From JBDTNK01 sp039933775 (GTDB lineage Bacteria > Chloroflexota > Limnocylindria > QHBO01), in contig JBDTNK010000027.1 in assembly GCA_039933775.1 (NCBI GenBank), positions 1-29,100 of the forward strand: 29,100 nucleotides of DNA, given 5' to 3'. The translations under genes were made by a program, and so were the position numbers. The stretch's first letter is position 1, and the number at the start of each line of letters is the position of its first letter. Below the pieces are notes generated by a model, which worked only from the letters and a program-made list of their open reading frames with translations, was not told where the DNA came from and did not search any database. Shown piece after piece: positions 1-7,444 of this stretch.

Positions 1-1
1 G

Positions 2-70
2 GCTGGCGGCGAGAATGCGCTGGACGCTCGGATCAAAGCCGCACTCCAGGAGCTCAGCCGCTCCCGTTAA
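2..70 (+). CDS. C-terminal end of an unidentified protein (partial)
   Basis: An open frame enters from the left edge and stops at TAA 68-70. It gives 22 residues, beginning AGGENALDARIK and ending in a basic tail, and looks helical. The stop lies inside the palindrome TTAA (67-70), which also supplies the stop of the convergent urate oxidase gene, and that shared stop is the main reason to believe the frame. The fragment is too short to name. Given the neighbours, a purine-related gene is possible, but nothing in the residues shows it. Confidence 0.45.
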   Translation, partial: AGGENALDARIKAALQELSRSR

Positions 71-999
71 CGCGTCAGACGCAGGCCGATGCGGCCGAAG
101 GGTGGACGGGGATCGCAGTAGACGCGCACCCGGTCATCGGTCTCGCTGATGAGACCGACATCCCAGAGGCGGTTCTGGGCCTCGAAGCTGACCTCGGCCA
201 GCTGCGGCCATCGGTCGAGCATGCGCGTGCCGATCTCGTTGACGAGGTGCTGGATCGAGAGGCTCACGAAGTCATGGAAGACCGATGCCGCCAGGTCCGC
301 GACCTGCTCGCCGGCGACATATCGCGCGGGGTCGTCGCCCAGGGCATCCGCCGGATCGGCATATGCCCACCCGACATCGACCCAGGTGTAGAGCGGCCGG
401 TCACGGCGCTCGGGGAGGGTCGTGTGCTCGTCTCGCGCGAAGTCGGCGAAGGCGGAGCCGGTGATCTTGATGAGCTGCAGCTCACGCCGCTCGCACGCGT
501 GCGCGCTGATCGACACACCGCCGTCGCCATCGCGCTCGAGGTCGAGCGACGCCCACGACGCGTCGTTGCGGTCGCGGGCGAAGAGCCGATCCGAGGCCGT
601 GAACCCGCCTTCAGCCGCCACCAGCGCGGCGGGAAATGGCAGCCCGCGGCCGATCATCGTGATGCGCTCCATGTGCGGGTACTGCGCCAGGAAGGCCGAG
701 CCGATCTCGAAGAGCCAGCCCTCCATCGTCGGGCGCTGGCAGCGCAGGTATGCGGCGTGGATGAAGTTCTTCATCGTGTCGGTCGCCACGACGAGGCGGT
801 TGTCGCCCTCGGTGTAGGCGGGCATGAAGACCTCGCCGCGCACCACGATCTCCACCTCCACGCCGGCCAGCGTGTGGTCGTCGCCGGCGTACGGCGATTC
901 CGGGATGGCGGTCACGCCCCGAAGCGGCGGAGCGTAGGTGCGGTAGACCGCGACCGCCGCCTTGCCGTAGTGAATCTCGCGCTGCATCTGGCTCGTCAT
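67..999 (-). CDS. uox: Urate oxidase (uricase)
   Basis: This cofactor-free enzyme oxidises urate to 5-hydroxyisourate. The 310 residues match the usual length of about 300. The sequence shows YGK at 11-13, the ATDTMKN motif with the catalytic Thr75, and the family signature around 181-201 (FADFARDEHTTLPE then DR). Phe184, Arg201, Gln250 and Asn276 fall at the spacings of the urate-binding Phe159, Arg176, Gln228 and Asn254 of the Aspergillus enzyme, as I remember them. The ATG overlaps the stop of the decarboxylase fusion gene (ATGA). A GGAGG directly abuts this ATG, so Met5 (position 987, 12 bases after the GGAGG) is an alternative start. It is the last gene of the uricolysis operon. Confidence 0.95.
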   Translation of the reverse strand: MTSQMQREIHYGKAAVAVYRTYAPPLRGVTAIPESPYAGDDHTLAGVEVEIVVRGEVFMPAYTEGDNRLVVATDTMKNFIHAAYLRCQRPTMEGWLFEIGSAFLAQYPHMERITMIGRGLPFPAALVAAEGGFTASDRLFARDRNDASWASLDLERDGDGGVSISAHACERRELQLIKITGSAFADFARDEHTTLPERRDRPLYTWVDVGWAYADPADALGDDPARYVAGEQVADLAASVFHDFVSLSIQHLVNEIGTRMLDRWPQLAEVSFEAQNRLWDVGLISETDDRVRVYCDPRPPFGRIGLRLTR

Positions 1000-2048
1000 C
1001 CTCCGTTCGATGCGTTTCGCAGGGTATGCAGCCGGTCGGCCGCGATATCGACCGCATCATCCACCGCACGCCGCAGCTCGGCGTCGCGATCGTTGCGCAG
1101 TGCGACCTCGAGGAGGGGCGGGATGGCGGTCTTGGGCCGTCCGGCGACGAAGATCACGTAGCGGAACCCGAAGCGCTGCTCGTATAGCTCGTTCATCCAG
1201 GCCAGCTCCTCGTAGGCGCGGGCGAGCTCGGCATCCTCCGCCGATTCGGCGTCGTAGCCTTGCTCCGCGCGCGACAGCTGCGAGACCGACGCGGCCGGCG
1301 CCCCGATCCGCGGATGTGCCTCGATCAGCTCGATCTGCTCCTCCTCGGTCAGCTCGCGGCTGACGTCGCGCATGGCGCCGACGAGCCCCTGATCAGTCTC
1401 GAACGGCCGGTGATCGGCGAGCCGCGCCAGGAAGCGTGGAGCTCCCTCGACCAGCGGCCGCAGTACGAACGCCACGGCCTCCGCGGGCAGGCGATCCAGA
1501 TCCACGACCGCGGGCACCGCCACGTGTGGCAGCACCTGGTCAGTGGACTTCGCCGCGATCTCGAGCTCGACCAGGTCCCGGATCGGCAGCCCGTTCTCGG
1601 CGTTCCTGAGCGGGATCGCAGGCTTCAGCTCCCGATCCGCTGCCACGGCACCGGAATGGACTCGCGCCACGTGCATCCCGCGCGACAGGTAGAAGCGCAG
1701 CGCTTCGAGATTGTCGTTCGTCGTCACCAGCCAGACGCGCGCGTGCTGGCTGGCGGCGGCCACGCGCACGGCCGTCTCGAGCAGCACGCTGCCTGCGCCG
1801 CCGCCGCGCTCGATTGCATTGAGCGTCAGGATCTCGAAGGCGTCGCTGCCCTCGATCAGCGTCGCGACGCCGACCGGCTCCCCGTCGCGTTCGGCCACGA
1901 GCCCCGGATGCTGCACCGGATCGAGCAGCTCGCCCAGCCGCGCCTGGCGGCGTCCGCCGAGGTCGCGCTCGAGGAGCGCCGCCACCCAGTCATGATCGCG
2001 CCGCTCCATGTCGCGCACGGAGATCGCCGCCCCGGTTGCGCTCGTCAT
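996..2048 (-). CDS. uraD: GNAT acetyltransferase-OHCU decarboxylase fusion
   Basis: This is a two-domain protein of 350 residues. Residues 1-165 form a GNAT-type N-acetyltransferase: an acetyl-CoA loop of type RGGGAG at 81-86, a NLEALRFYLSRGM helix, and the ELKPAIP...GLPIRDLVELE ending common in one GNAT subfamily. Residues 175-345 are a 2-oxo-4-hydroxy-4-carboxy-5-ureidoimidazoline (OHCU) decarboxylase, with HPRIG at 245-249 (catalytic His245), Glu262 in SRAEQ, and NELYEQRFGFRYV followed by Arg304. The decarboxylase step yields S-allantoin. The ATG abuts the TGA of the HIU hydrolase gene with no gap, and the TGA overlaps the uricase ATG, so all three are probably co-translated. The acetyltransferase substrate is unknown. 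Confidence 0.92.
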   Translation of the reverse strand: MTSATGAAISVRDMERRDHDWVAALLERDLGGRRQARLGELLDPVQHPGLVAERDGEPVGVATLIEGSDAFEILTLNAIERGGGAGSVLLETAVRVAAASQHARVWLVTTNDNLEALRFYLSRGMHVARVHSGAVAADRELKPAIPLRNAENGLPIRDLVELEIAAKSTDQVLPHVAVPAVVDLDRLPAEAVAFVLRPLVEGAPRFLARLADHRPFETDQGLVGAMRDVSRELTEEEQIELIEAHPRIGAPAASVSQLSRAEQGYDAESAEDAELARAYEELAWMNELYEQRFGFRYVIFVAGRPKTAIPPLLEVALRNDRDAELRRAVDDAVDIAADRLHTLRNASNGG

Positions 2049-2393
2049 TCAGCTCCCGCGGTAGGTCGTCATCGAGTACGACGAGAGCAAGAGCGGCACG
2101 TGGTAGCTGCGCGTCGTGTCGTCGACGCGGATTCCCACGGCCATCCCGCCGAAGAACCCCTCGTCGCCGTGGTACGAGGCCACGTCGAAGACGAGCTGGT
2201 AGTCGCCTTCGGCAAGGGCGGCACCGTCCAGCAGGTCGCGAATGCGGCCATCGACATCGGTCTCGTGCTCTGCCAGGAGCTCAGGGCCGCCGTCATCGGT
2301 CAGCCAGAAGAGGGCGACCGAGACGCCTTCGGCGGGGACGCCGGCCTCGACGTCGAGGACATGCGTGCTGATCGTGGGTTGTGGATCGGCCAT
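2049..2393 (-). CDS. uraH: 5-hydroxyisourate hydrolase (transthyretin-like)
   Basis: It hydrolyses 5-hydroxyisourate to OHCU, the step between uricase and the decarboxylase. The 114 residues are the normal length. Family marks are THVLD near the N terminus (His11), Arg50 in DVDGR, HVPLLLS (His98) and the diagnostic C-terminal tetrapeptide YRGS at 111-114. I chose ATG 2393 because it gives the family-like MADPQPTISTHVLD start and has AGGAG seven bases upstream. The frame continues open further upstream, but that part runs through the opposite-strand MBL gene and is not family-like. It is the first gene of the minus-strand operon, and only 25 bases separate it from the divergent MBL start at 2419. 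Confidence 0.95.
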   Translation of the reverse strand: MADPQPTISTHVLDVEAGVPAEGVSVALFWLTDDGGPELLAEHETDVDGRIRDLLDGAALAEGDYQLVFDVASYHGDEGFFGGMAVGIRVDDTTRSYHVPLLLSSYSMTTYRGS

Positions 2394-2406
2394 GACCGTG
2401 CTCCTG

Positions 2407-2412
2407 TAGCCT
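2407..2412 (+). promoter_or_regulatory. -10 element, probably leaderless, of the MBL operon
   Basis: TAGCCT lies exactly 6 bases before ATG 2419, with no Shine-Dalgarno sequence between, so the transcript would start at or next to the start codon. This decides the start in favour of ATG 2419 over GTG 2413. The element sits in the same 25-base gap as the ribosome site of the divergent gene. Confidence 0.55.
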
Positions 2413-2418
2413 GTGCGC

Positions 2419-3006
2419 ATGATGACCGATGCACCCGTGGCGCGCGACGCCCGCCTGGACATCCTGCTCGCTGGTTCGCTCAGCCCGCCCGGCGTGGTCA
2501 GCACGTGCTCGCTCGTTCGCTCCGGCGAGGTCGTGGCCGTCGTGGATCCCGGCATGGCGGCCCGCCAGTCGGACATCCTGGACCCGCTGGCGGCGCTGGG
2601 AATCGCGCCGGACCAGGTGACCGACGTCATCCTGAGCCACCATCATCCCGATCACACGCTGAACGCCGGCCTCTTTCCGCATGCCAGCGTCCACGACCAC
2701 TGGGCGATCTACCGCGGCATGGAGTGGACCGACCAGGATGCGGAAGGGTATGAGCTGACGCCGTCCGTGCGGCTCATCCGCACGCCGGGGCATACTGCGC
2801 AGGACATCTCGACCGTGGTCGGCACGGCGGACGGCGTCGCGGTGCTGACGCACCTGTGGTGGAACGCCGACGGCCCAGAGGAGGATCCGTCCGCCGAGGA
2901 CGCGGCCGCGCTGCTCGCGAGCCGCGAACGCGTCCTGGCGATCGCCGATCTCATCGTCCCGGGTCATGGAGCGCCGTTCGAGGCGTACCATGCCCGCCAT
3001 GGCTGA
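2419..3006 (+). CDS. MBL-fold metallohydrolase
   Basis: A metallo-beta-lactamase-fold hydrolase of 195 residues. It has the metal motif HHHPDH at 74-79, a third-site His125 in TPGHTAQD, and His183 in VPGHG. It resembles small MBLAC1-like hydrolases, which usually cleave thioesters, esters or phosphoesters; the substrate here is unknown. The usual bridging Asp of a GD motif is not seen where expected: that strand reads VLTHLWW (about 142-148), so metal content may differ. The 3' end overlaps the DUF3830 gene. It heads an operon ending with a cyclic amidohydrolase, so a role in opening or clearing a ring-opened amide or ester intermediate is possible, but this is inference. Confidence 0.85.
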   Translation: MMTDAPVARDARLDILLAGSLSPPGVVSTCSLVRSGEVVAVVDPGMAARQSDILDPLAALGIAPDQVTDVILSHHHPDHTLNAGLFPHASVHDHWAIYRGMEWTDQDAEGYELTPSVRLIRTPGHTAQDISTVVGTADGVAVLTHLWWNADGPEEDPSAEDAAALLASRERVLAIADLIVPGHGAPFEAYHARHG

Positions 3007-3427
3007 TCTGGCGATCCGCGTCGGTGACCTGGAATTCCGCGCAAACTGGGAGGCGACGGCCCCGCAGACCGTGGCCGCCATGCGGGCCATGCTGCCGATC
3101 GAGAACCGCCTGATCCACTGCCGCTGGAGTGGCGAGTCGACCTGGGTCCCGTTCGGCGACCTTGACCTGGGCATCGGCTATGAGAACCACACCTCGCACC
3201 CCGCACCGGGCCAGATCCTGGTCTACACCGGCACGATCAGCGAGTGCGAGATCCTCTTTCCGTACGGCGCATGCATGTTCTCGAGCAAGCTCGGGCAGCT
3301 CGCCGGCAACCACTTCGCCACCGTCGAGCCCGATGACGGGTGGGCCGATCGATTGCGCGAGGTGGGGCGTCGCACCCTGTGGGATGGCGCGCAGGCGATC
3401 ACGATCAGCGAGCCCACGGACCGATGA
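2990..3427 (+). CDS. DUF3830 family protein
   Basis: A cytoplasmic protein of 145 residues matching DUF3830 along its whole length, with a small cyclophilin-like fold expected. Recognisable stretches are CRWSGESTWVPFGDLD, APGQILVYTG, ECEILFPYGACMFSSKLGQLAGNHFA in the middle, and TLWDGAQ near the end. No catalytic role is established that I know of; members often sit in operons for degradation of nitrogen compounds. ATG 2990 has GAGG six bases upstream; ATG 2999 would give MADLAIRV and is an alternative. The gene overlaps the MBL gene by 17 bases, and its TGA overlaps the start of the 29-residue protein. Confidence 0.85.
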   Translation: MPAMADLAIRVGDLEFRANWEATAPQTVAAMRAMLPIENRLIHCRWSGESTWVPFGDLDLGIGYENHTSHPAPGQILVYTGTISECEILFPYGACMFSSKLGQLAGNHFATVEPDDGWADRLREVGRRTLWDGAQAITISEPTDR

Positions 3428-3513
3428 ACTGGTTCGTCGTCGTCGCGGTCATCCTGCTCATCATCGTCATGGCCCTCTGGTTCTGGGATCGATCACGAAC
3501 GGAGCCGAAATGA
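3424..3513 (+). CDS. Small single-pass membrane protein (29 aa)
   Basis: A 29-codon frame starts with ATGA overlapping the DUF3830 stop and ends with a TGA that overlaps the next start in the same way. The product begins MNWFVVVAVILLIIVMALWF, an almost uninterrupted hydrophobic helix, followed by a short charged tail with WDRSRTEPK. It has no recognised family. The double 4-base overlap with genes on both sides and the clean membrane-anchor composition make translation likely. A partner or regulator of the 100-residue membrane protein next door is a reasonable guess, no more. Confidence 0.6.
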   Translation: MNWFVVVAVILLIIVMALWFWDRSRTEPK

Positions 3514-3812
3514 CCTGGATCATTCCTGCCGCGGTCATCGCCGTCCTGGTTGCCCTCTACCTCGCCTGGCTGCCGCTCCTGCCGGCGCTCGGGCTCATCC
3601 TCCTCGTCCTGCTCGCGGCCGCGTGGCGCTTCGACCGCGCGCGCAACGCAGCCGGCGGCCTGCCGTACAAGGGCTCGAATCGCCCTGACTTCTACGGCCA
3701 GTCGAGCGATGCGAGCTGGGACGTCCCGACCGCGTACATCGACCATCCCGATGGCGGCGGGACGCCGCCCGGCGTCGAGCGTCCCGGCGACGTCCGTCCA
3801 CGTCGCCGCTGA
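3510..3812 (+). CDS. Small membrane protein, unknown (100 aa)
   Basis: This 100-residue product begins MTWIIPAAVIAVLVALYLAW and continues with a second hydrophobic stretch (LPLLPALGLILLVLLAAAW) to about residue 39, so it has one long or two short membrane segments. A basic turn (RFDRARNAAGG) and a hydrophilic tail of about 55 residues follow, rich in Asp, Pro and Tyr. I do not recognise the family. Its ATG overlaps the stop of the 29-residue gene (ATGA), and the cyclic amidohydrolase begins 16 bases after its stop. Confidence 0.7.
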   Translation: MTWIIPAAVIAVLVALYLAWLPLLPALGLILLVLLAAAWRFDRARNAAGGLPYKGSNRPDFYGQSSDASWDVPTAYIDHPDGGGTPPGVERPGDVRPRRR

Positions 3813-3828
3813 CCGCACGAGCGCGTCG

Positions 3829-5226
3829 TTGGGTTCGCCTGACCTCGTCGTCCGCGGCGGGTCGATCGTCACCGCCGCATCGACCCTGCGCGCCGACATC
3901 GCGATCAGCGGGGGGCGCATCAGCGCCATCGGGAGCGATCTCGACGTCGAGGACGCCGAGCTGCTCGACGCGGATGGGCTGCTCGTGCTGCCGGGGGTGA
4001 TCGACGTCCACACCCACACCCGCCTGCCGAGCGACGACGAGCCCCATCGCTTCCTGACCGACTCGATCGCGGCGGCGCACGGCGGCACGACGACGTTTCT
4101 CGCCTTCAACAACCCCGGCACTGGCATCAGCGACGCGGGCGCTCGCTCACTGTTGGCGGGCAATGCGGAGTTCCGCGAGCGGACGGCGGGGCAATCGGCG
4201 GTCGACTTCGGGCTCTCCTCGGTCATCAGCGGCCTGCAGGAGGACCCGCTGGCGGAGCTCCCCGGGCTCATCGCGTTCGGTGTGCCGACCGCCAAGGCGT
4301 TCATGGTCTATGACTTCCGCCTGCCCGATGACGCCCTGGAGCGGGCCATGGGCATCGCGGCGCGACACGGCGGGATGCTGCTGGTGCACTGCGAGGAGCC
4401 TTCGATCATCGAGCCGCTCGTGGCGGCGGCCCTGGAGCGAGGCGACGTGGCGTGCCGTCACCACGCGCTGTGCCGACCCCCGGAGGCGGAGGCATCGGCC
4501 ACCCGCAAGGCGATCGAGATGGCGCGACGGGCGGAGGCGCCGCTGTACATCGTCCACCTCTCATGCGAGGGCGCCCTCGACGCGGTGGCGGCGGCCAAGG
4601 CGCGTGGCGAGCCGGTTTACGCGGAGACGTGCCCGCACTACCTCACCTACACCCGCGACCTGTATGACGACCCCGACGAGTCGCACGTCATCCAGCGCGT
4701 GATCTCCCCTCCGCTTCGCGCACGGACCGATGTCGACGCCCTGTGGGCCGGACTCGGCGACGGGATCCTTGACGTCGTCGCGTCGGACCACGTGCCCGAT
4801 CGCATCGCGATCGAGAAGCGCCTGCCGGCGCCGCCCTTTCCGCAGATCAGCAACGGCGCGCCCGGCATCGAGACGCTGCTCTCGGTCACCTGGTCGGAGG
4901 GCGTCGCTACCGGACGCATCAGCGCCGAGCGGCTCGTCGACGTGCTGTCGACGACGCCGGCGAGCCTCTTCGGCCTGCGCGGCAAAGGCGCGATCGAGGT
5001 CGGCGCCGATGCCGACCTCGTCCTCTTCGACCCGCAGGCGCGGCGGACGCTGCGGCAGGCGGACCTGCACCACACCAGTGACTTCACGCCATTCGAAGGG
5101 CTGGAGGTGCGCGGCGCGATCGCCGAGGTGCTCGTGCGCGGGCGTCGCCTCGCGGATGCGGTGGCGCATCCGTCCGGCCGCTTCCTCGAACGCCACCTCT
5201 GGCAGCGCGACACCTTCGCTGGATGA
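3829..5226 (+). CDS. Dihydropyrimidinase/hydantoinase-family cyclic amidohydrolase
   Basis: An amidohydrolase-superfamily enzyme that opens cyclic amides (dihydropyrimidines, hydantoins or allantoin). From a TTG start it has 465 residues, the normal length. Metal-site residues are visible in order: HTH at 61-63, Lys156 in PTAKAFMVYDF (the carboxylated lysine), His187 in LLVHCEE, His243 in YIVHLS and Asp320 in VASDHVP. The sequence is closer to D-hydantoinase/dihydropyrimidinase than to classical allantoinase, but the divergent uricolysis operon yields allantoin and shows no other allantoinase, so that role is plausible. No ATG or GTG fits the N terminus; TTG 3829 begins just before the family start (SPDLVVRGG). 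The stop overlaps the murJ start. Confidence 0.85.
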   Translation: MGSPDLVVRGGSIVTAASTLRADIAISGGRISAIGSDLDVEDAELLDADGLLVLPGVIDVHTHTRLPSDDEPHRFLTDSIAAAHGGTTTFLAFNNPGTGISDAGARSLLAGNAEFRERTAGQSAVDFGLSSVISGLQEDPLAELPGLIAFGVPTAKAFMVYDFRLPDDALERAMGIAARHGGMLLVHCEEPSIIEPLVAAALERGDVACRHHALCRPPEAEASATRKAIEMARRAEAPLYIVHLSCEGALDAVAAAKARGEPVYAETCPHYLTYTRDLYDDPDESHVIQRVISPPLRARTDVDALWAGLGDGILDVVASDHVPDRIAIEKRLPAPPFPQISNGAPGIETLLSVTWSEGVATGRISAERLVDVLSTTPASLFGLRGKGAIEVGADADLVLFDPQARRTLRQADLHHTSDFTPFEGLEVRGAIAEVLVRGRRLADAVAHPSGRFLERHLWQRDTFAG

Positions 5227-6590
5227 TCCAGCGTCTCGTCGCGCGGTTCCTGCCAAGCGGTGCGGTCCTGCTGTCGGTCCTGGTCTTCGGCAGCTATCTG
5301 CTGGGGCTGGTGCGCGATCGGATGTTCGCGCGTACGTTCGGCGCCGGAAACGAGCTCGACGCGTACAACGCCGCCTTCATCCTGCCCGAGCTGACCCTCG
5401 ACGTGCTCGTGGCGAGCGGTCTCGCGGCGCCATTCATCCCCATCTTCCTGGGACTGCGCGCGGAGGGAAAGGATGCCGACGCGTTCGCCCAGACGATCCT
5501 GACCGGCGCGGTCGGAATCATGACGATCGCGGCAGTGCTGATGTTCATCTTCGCGCCGCAGACCACCGCGCTCATCGCCCCCGGCTTCAGTGGCGAGCAG
5601 CGCGACCTGTACGTCGCCCTCTTTCGCGTCATGCTCCTGACGCCGATCATCTTCGCCGCGTCGCTGAGCCTCGGGGAGGTGCTGCTGGCCGACCGACGCT
5701 TCCTGCCGTACGGCTCCGCGCCGCTCCTCTACAACGGCGGGATCGTCATCGGCACGGTCGCGCTGAGCGGGCCGTGGGGAATCTTCGGTCCGGCGATCGG
5801 CGCCGTCATCGGGGCGCTGCTGCATCTTGGCGTGCGGCTGTGGGGGCTGCGCGGCACGGACTTTCGGATCCGGCCACGCTGGGCGATCCACACCCGCGCC
5901 GTGCGCGACTTCGTGCGCCTCATGCTGCCCAAGATGGCGAGCCATCCGGTGGAGCCGCTGACCTTCCTCTTCTTCACCGCGGTCGCCACGACGCTGGCGG
6001 CGGGGAGTGTCACGGCGGTCAGCTTCGCGCGCAACTTCCAGAGCGTGCCGGTCAGCATCATCGGCATCTCGTTCGCCACCGCGGCGTTTCCAACGCTGGC
6101 CGCTGCGTACGCGGGCGGTGACCGACGCGCCTTTGGCAGCACGCTTCTCACAAATCTGCTCGTGGTGAGCGTGCTGACCACCGGCGCCGCGATCTTCCTG
6201 TTCGTGGTCGGAGCGGTGGCCATCGAGGTCCTCCTCGGCGGCGGGGCCTTCGATGCCCAGGACGTGGCGCTGACCGCCGGCGTGCTCGGCGTCTTCGCCG
6301 TCTCGATCCCGTTCGAGAGTGCCACGCATCTGCTCAGTCGCGCGATCTACGCAACGAAGCACACGCTGCTGCAGGTGCTCTCCTCACTGGGCGGGTTCGG
6401 CGTCACGATCGGCGTGACGCTGATCCTGGCGCCGGACGTCGGCGTGGCCGCCATCCCGATGGGCTTCGCGGCCGGCATGGTGGTCCGCGTCATCCTGCTG
6501 AGCGCCTCGCTCGCCTGGCGGCTGCGGCGCTGGGATGCGGCTCAGGCGCTGGGCAGCACCACCACGAACCTGTCATCGCGGTCAGGGTAG
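5223..6590 (+). CDS. murJ: MurJ/MviN-type lipid II flippase
   Basis: A polytopic membrane protein of the MOP superfamily that flips lipid-linked peptidoglycan precursor. The N terminus has the family hallmark GLVRDRMFARTFGAG...LDAYNAAF, followed by LPELTLDVLVASGLAAPFIPIF; many hydrophobic helices continue to about residue 440. At 455 residues it is shorter than typical MurJ (about 510) and probably lacks the last one or two helices. The ATG overlaps the amidohydrolase TGA (ATGA), an odd partner for a cell-wall gene. The last 49 bases overlap the opposite-strand C39-like gene. It could be a MurJ paralogue for another lipid-linked substrate rather than the essential copy. Confidence 0.88.
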   Translation: MIQRLVARFLPSGAVLLSVLVFGSYLLGLVRDRMFARTFGAGNELDAYNAAFILPELTLDVLVASGLAAPFIPIFLGLRAEGKDADAFAQTILTGAVGIMTIAAVLMFIFAPQTTALIAPGFSGEQRDLYVALFRVMLLTPIIFAASLSLGEVLLADRRFLPYGSAPLLYNGGIVIGTVALSGPWGIFGPAIGAVIGALLHLGVRLWGLRGTDFRIRPRWAIHTRAVRDFVRLMLPKMASHPVEPLTFLFFTAVATTLAAGSVTAVSFARNFQSVPVSIIGISFATAAFPTLAAAYAGGDRRAFGSTLLTNLLVVSVLTTGAAIFLFVVGAVAIEVLLGGGAFDAQDVALTAGVLGVFAVSIPFESATHLLSRAIYATKHTLLQVLSSLGGFGVTIGVTLILAPDVGVAAIPMGFAAGMVVRVILLSASLAWRLRRWDAAQALGSTTTNLSSRSG

Positions 6591-7444
6591 GCGCCCTCGA
6601 AGCGCGACCAACCGTCGTCGTTCGTGCCGAACGGCCAATTCCGCGCCAGCTCCGCGGCGTCCTCGAAGTTGCCCGGTGCGTCGGAAGCACCCCAGATCGT
6701 CGAGACGCGCGGGTACCACGGGTCGTCGATATACGCACCGCTGATCGTGGCGTCGGGGAAGACCTTCGGGTCGGCATCGGCCCGATAGCCCGTCATGACC
6801 CAGGTGTGGGCACCCCACCACGTGAGGAGGGCGGCGGGCTTGCCGGTCTCGCTGATCGCGATCGCGGCACTGCGGATGGCGTCCTCGTGCGACTCGTAGG
6901 CGACGACCGTGTACCCGTCGGCGCCGTACGCCGCCAGTGCGGCCGCGATGGCGGCGGGGCCCCAGCCACCGTCATGGCTGTCCTCCCACGAAGTCCACTC
7001 GCCGATGCGGCCGCCGATCTCGTTCTGGAAGTCGGCGCCGGGCGCCCCCTTGTCCATGATCGTGAGCATGATCTGCGTGGCTGCCACGGCGCACATCTCG
7101 TTCGTGTTCTGCGAGGTGAAGATCGCCTCGTGATCGTCGACCAGGTCCAGGTCGACCGGCAGCCGCGCCGGCGCCGGCGTGGCGGGAATCGGCGACGCGC
7201 TCGTGACGGCAGCCGACGCCGCGGTCGGCTCGGGCTGCCGGGTGACGACCACCGTCGGCACGGTCGCCTGCAGCGGTGGGGGATCGATGAATCGCTCGAC
7301 GCGCGTGACAAGCCTCTCCCACCTGTCGCCAACGCCGAAGGCGTTCGACGTGATACCGCCCATGGCCAGCAGGCCCAGGACGAGCATCGCGACGAGGACG
7401 AGGCGCCAGGGACTGCGCAGCGCGCTCCGGCTGTGAGTGGTCAT
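6542..7444 (-). CDS. Secreted C39-like cysteine peptidase-fold protein
   Basis: A 300-residue exported protein. Residues 11-35 are a signal sequence or anchor (RLVLVAMLVLGLLAMGG). Residues 55-95 form a Pro/Thr/Ala-rich linker. The rest is a papain-like C39-type domain: Cys118 in NEMCAVAATQIML, His213 in WWGAHTWVMTGY and Asp240/241 in YIDDPWYP fit the Cys-His-Asp order. I recall many similar proteins from Chloroflexota. The target is unknown. ATG 7444 puts the signal sequence at the N terminus; a start further upstream would add an unlikely Arg-rich leader. It is divergent from the M1 peptidase gene and its 3' end overlaps murJ by 49 bases. Confidence 0.75.
   Translation of the reverse strand: MTTHSRSALRSPWRLVLVAMLVLGLLAMGGITSNAFGVGDRWERLVTRVERFIDPPPLQATVPTVVVTRQPEPTAASAAVTSASPIPATPAPARLPVDLDLVDDHEAIFTSQNTNEMCAVAATQIMLTIMDKGAPGADFQNEIGGRIGEWTSWEDSHDGGWGPAAIAAALAAYGADGYTVVAYESHEDAIRSAAIAISETGKPAALLTWWGAHTWVMTGYRADADPKVFPDATISGAYIDDPWYPRVSTIWGASDAPGNFEDAAELARNWPFGTNDDGWSRFEGAYPDRDDRFVVVLPSA

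Noticed and set aside
1260..2753. Open plus-strand frame of about 500 codons opposite the uricolysis genes
   Set aside because: Composition is Arg/His/Gln-rich and it covers three well-identified minus-strand enzymes; no start signal or family match.
4647..6362. Open minus-strand frame of about 570 codons opposite the amidohydrolase and murJ
   Set aside because: Low-complexity charged translation opposite two clear genes; a GC-driven shadow frame.
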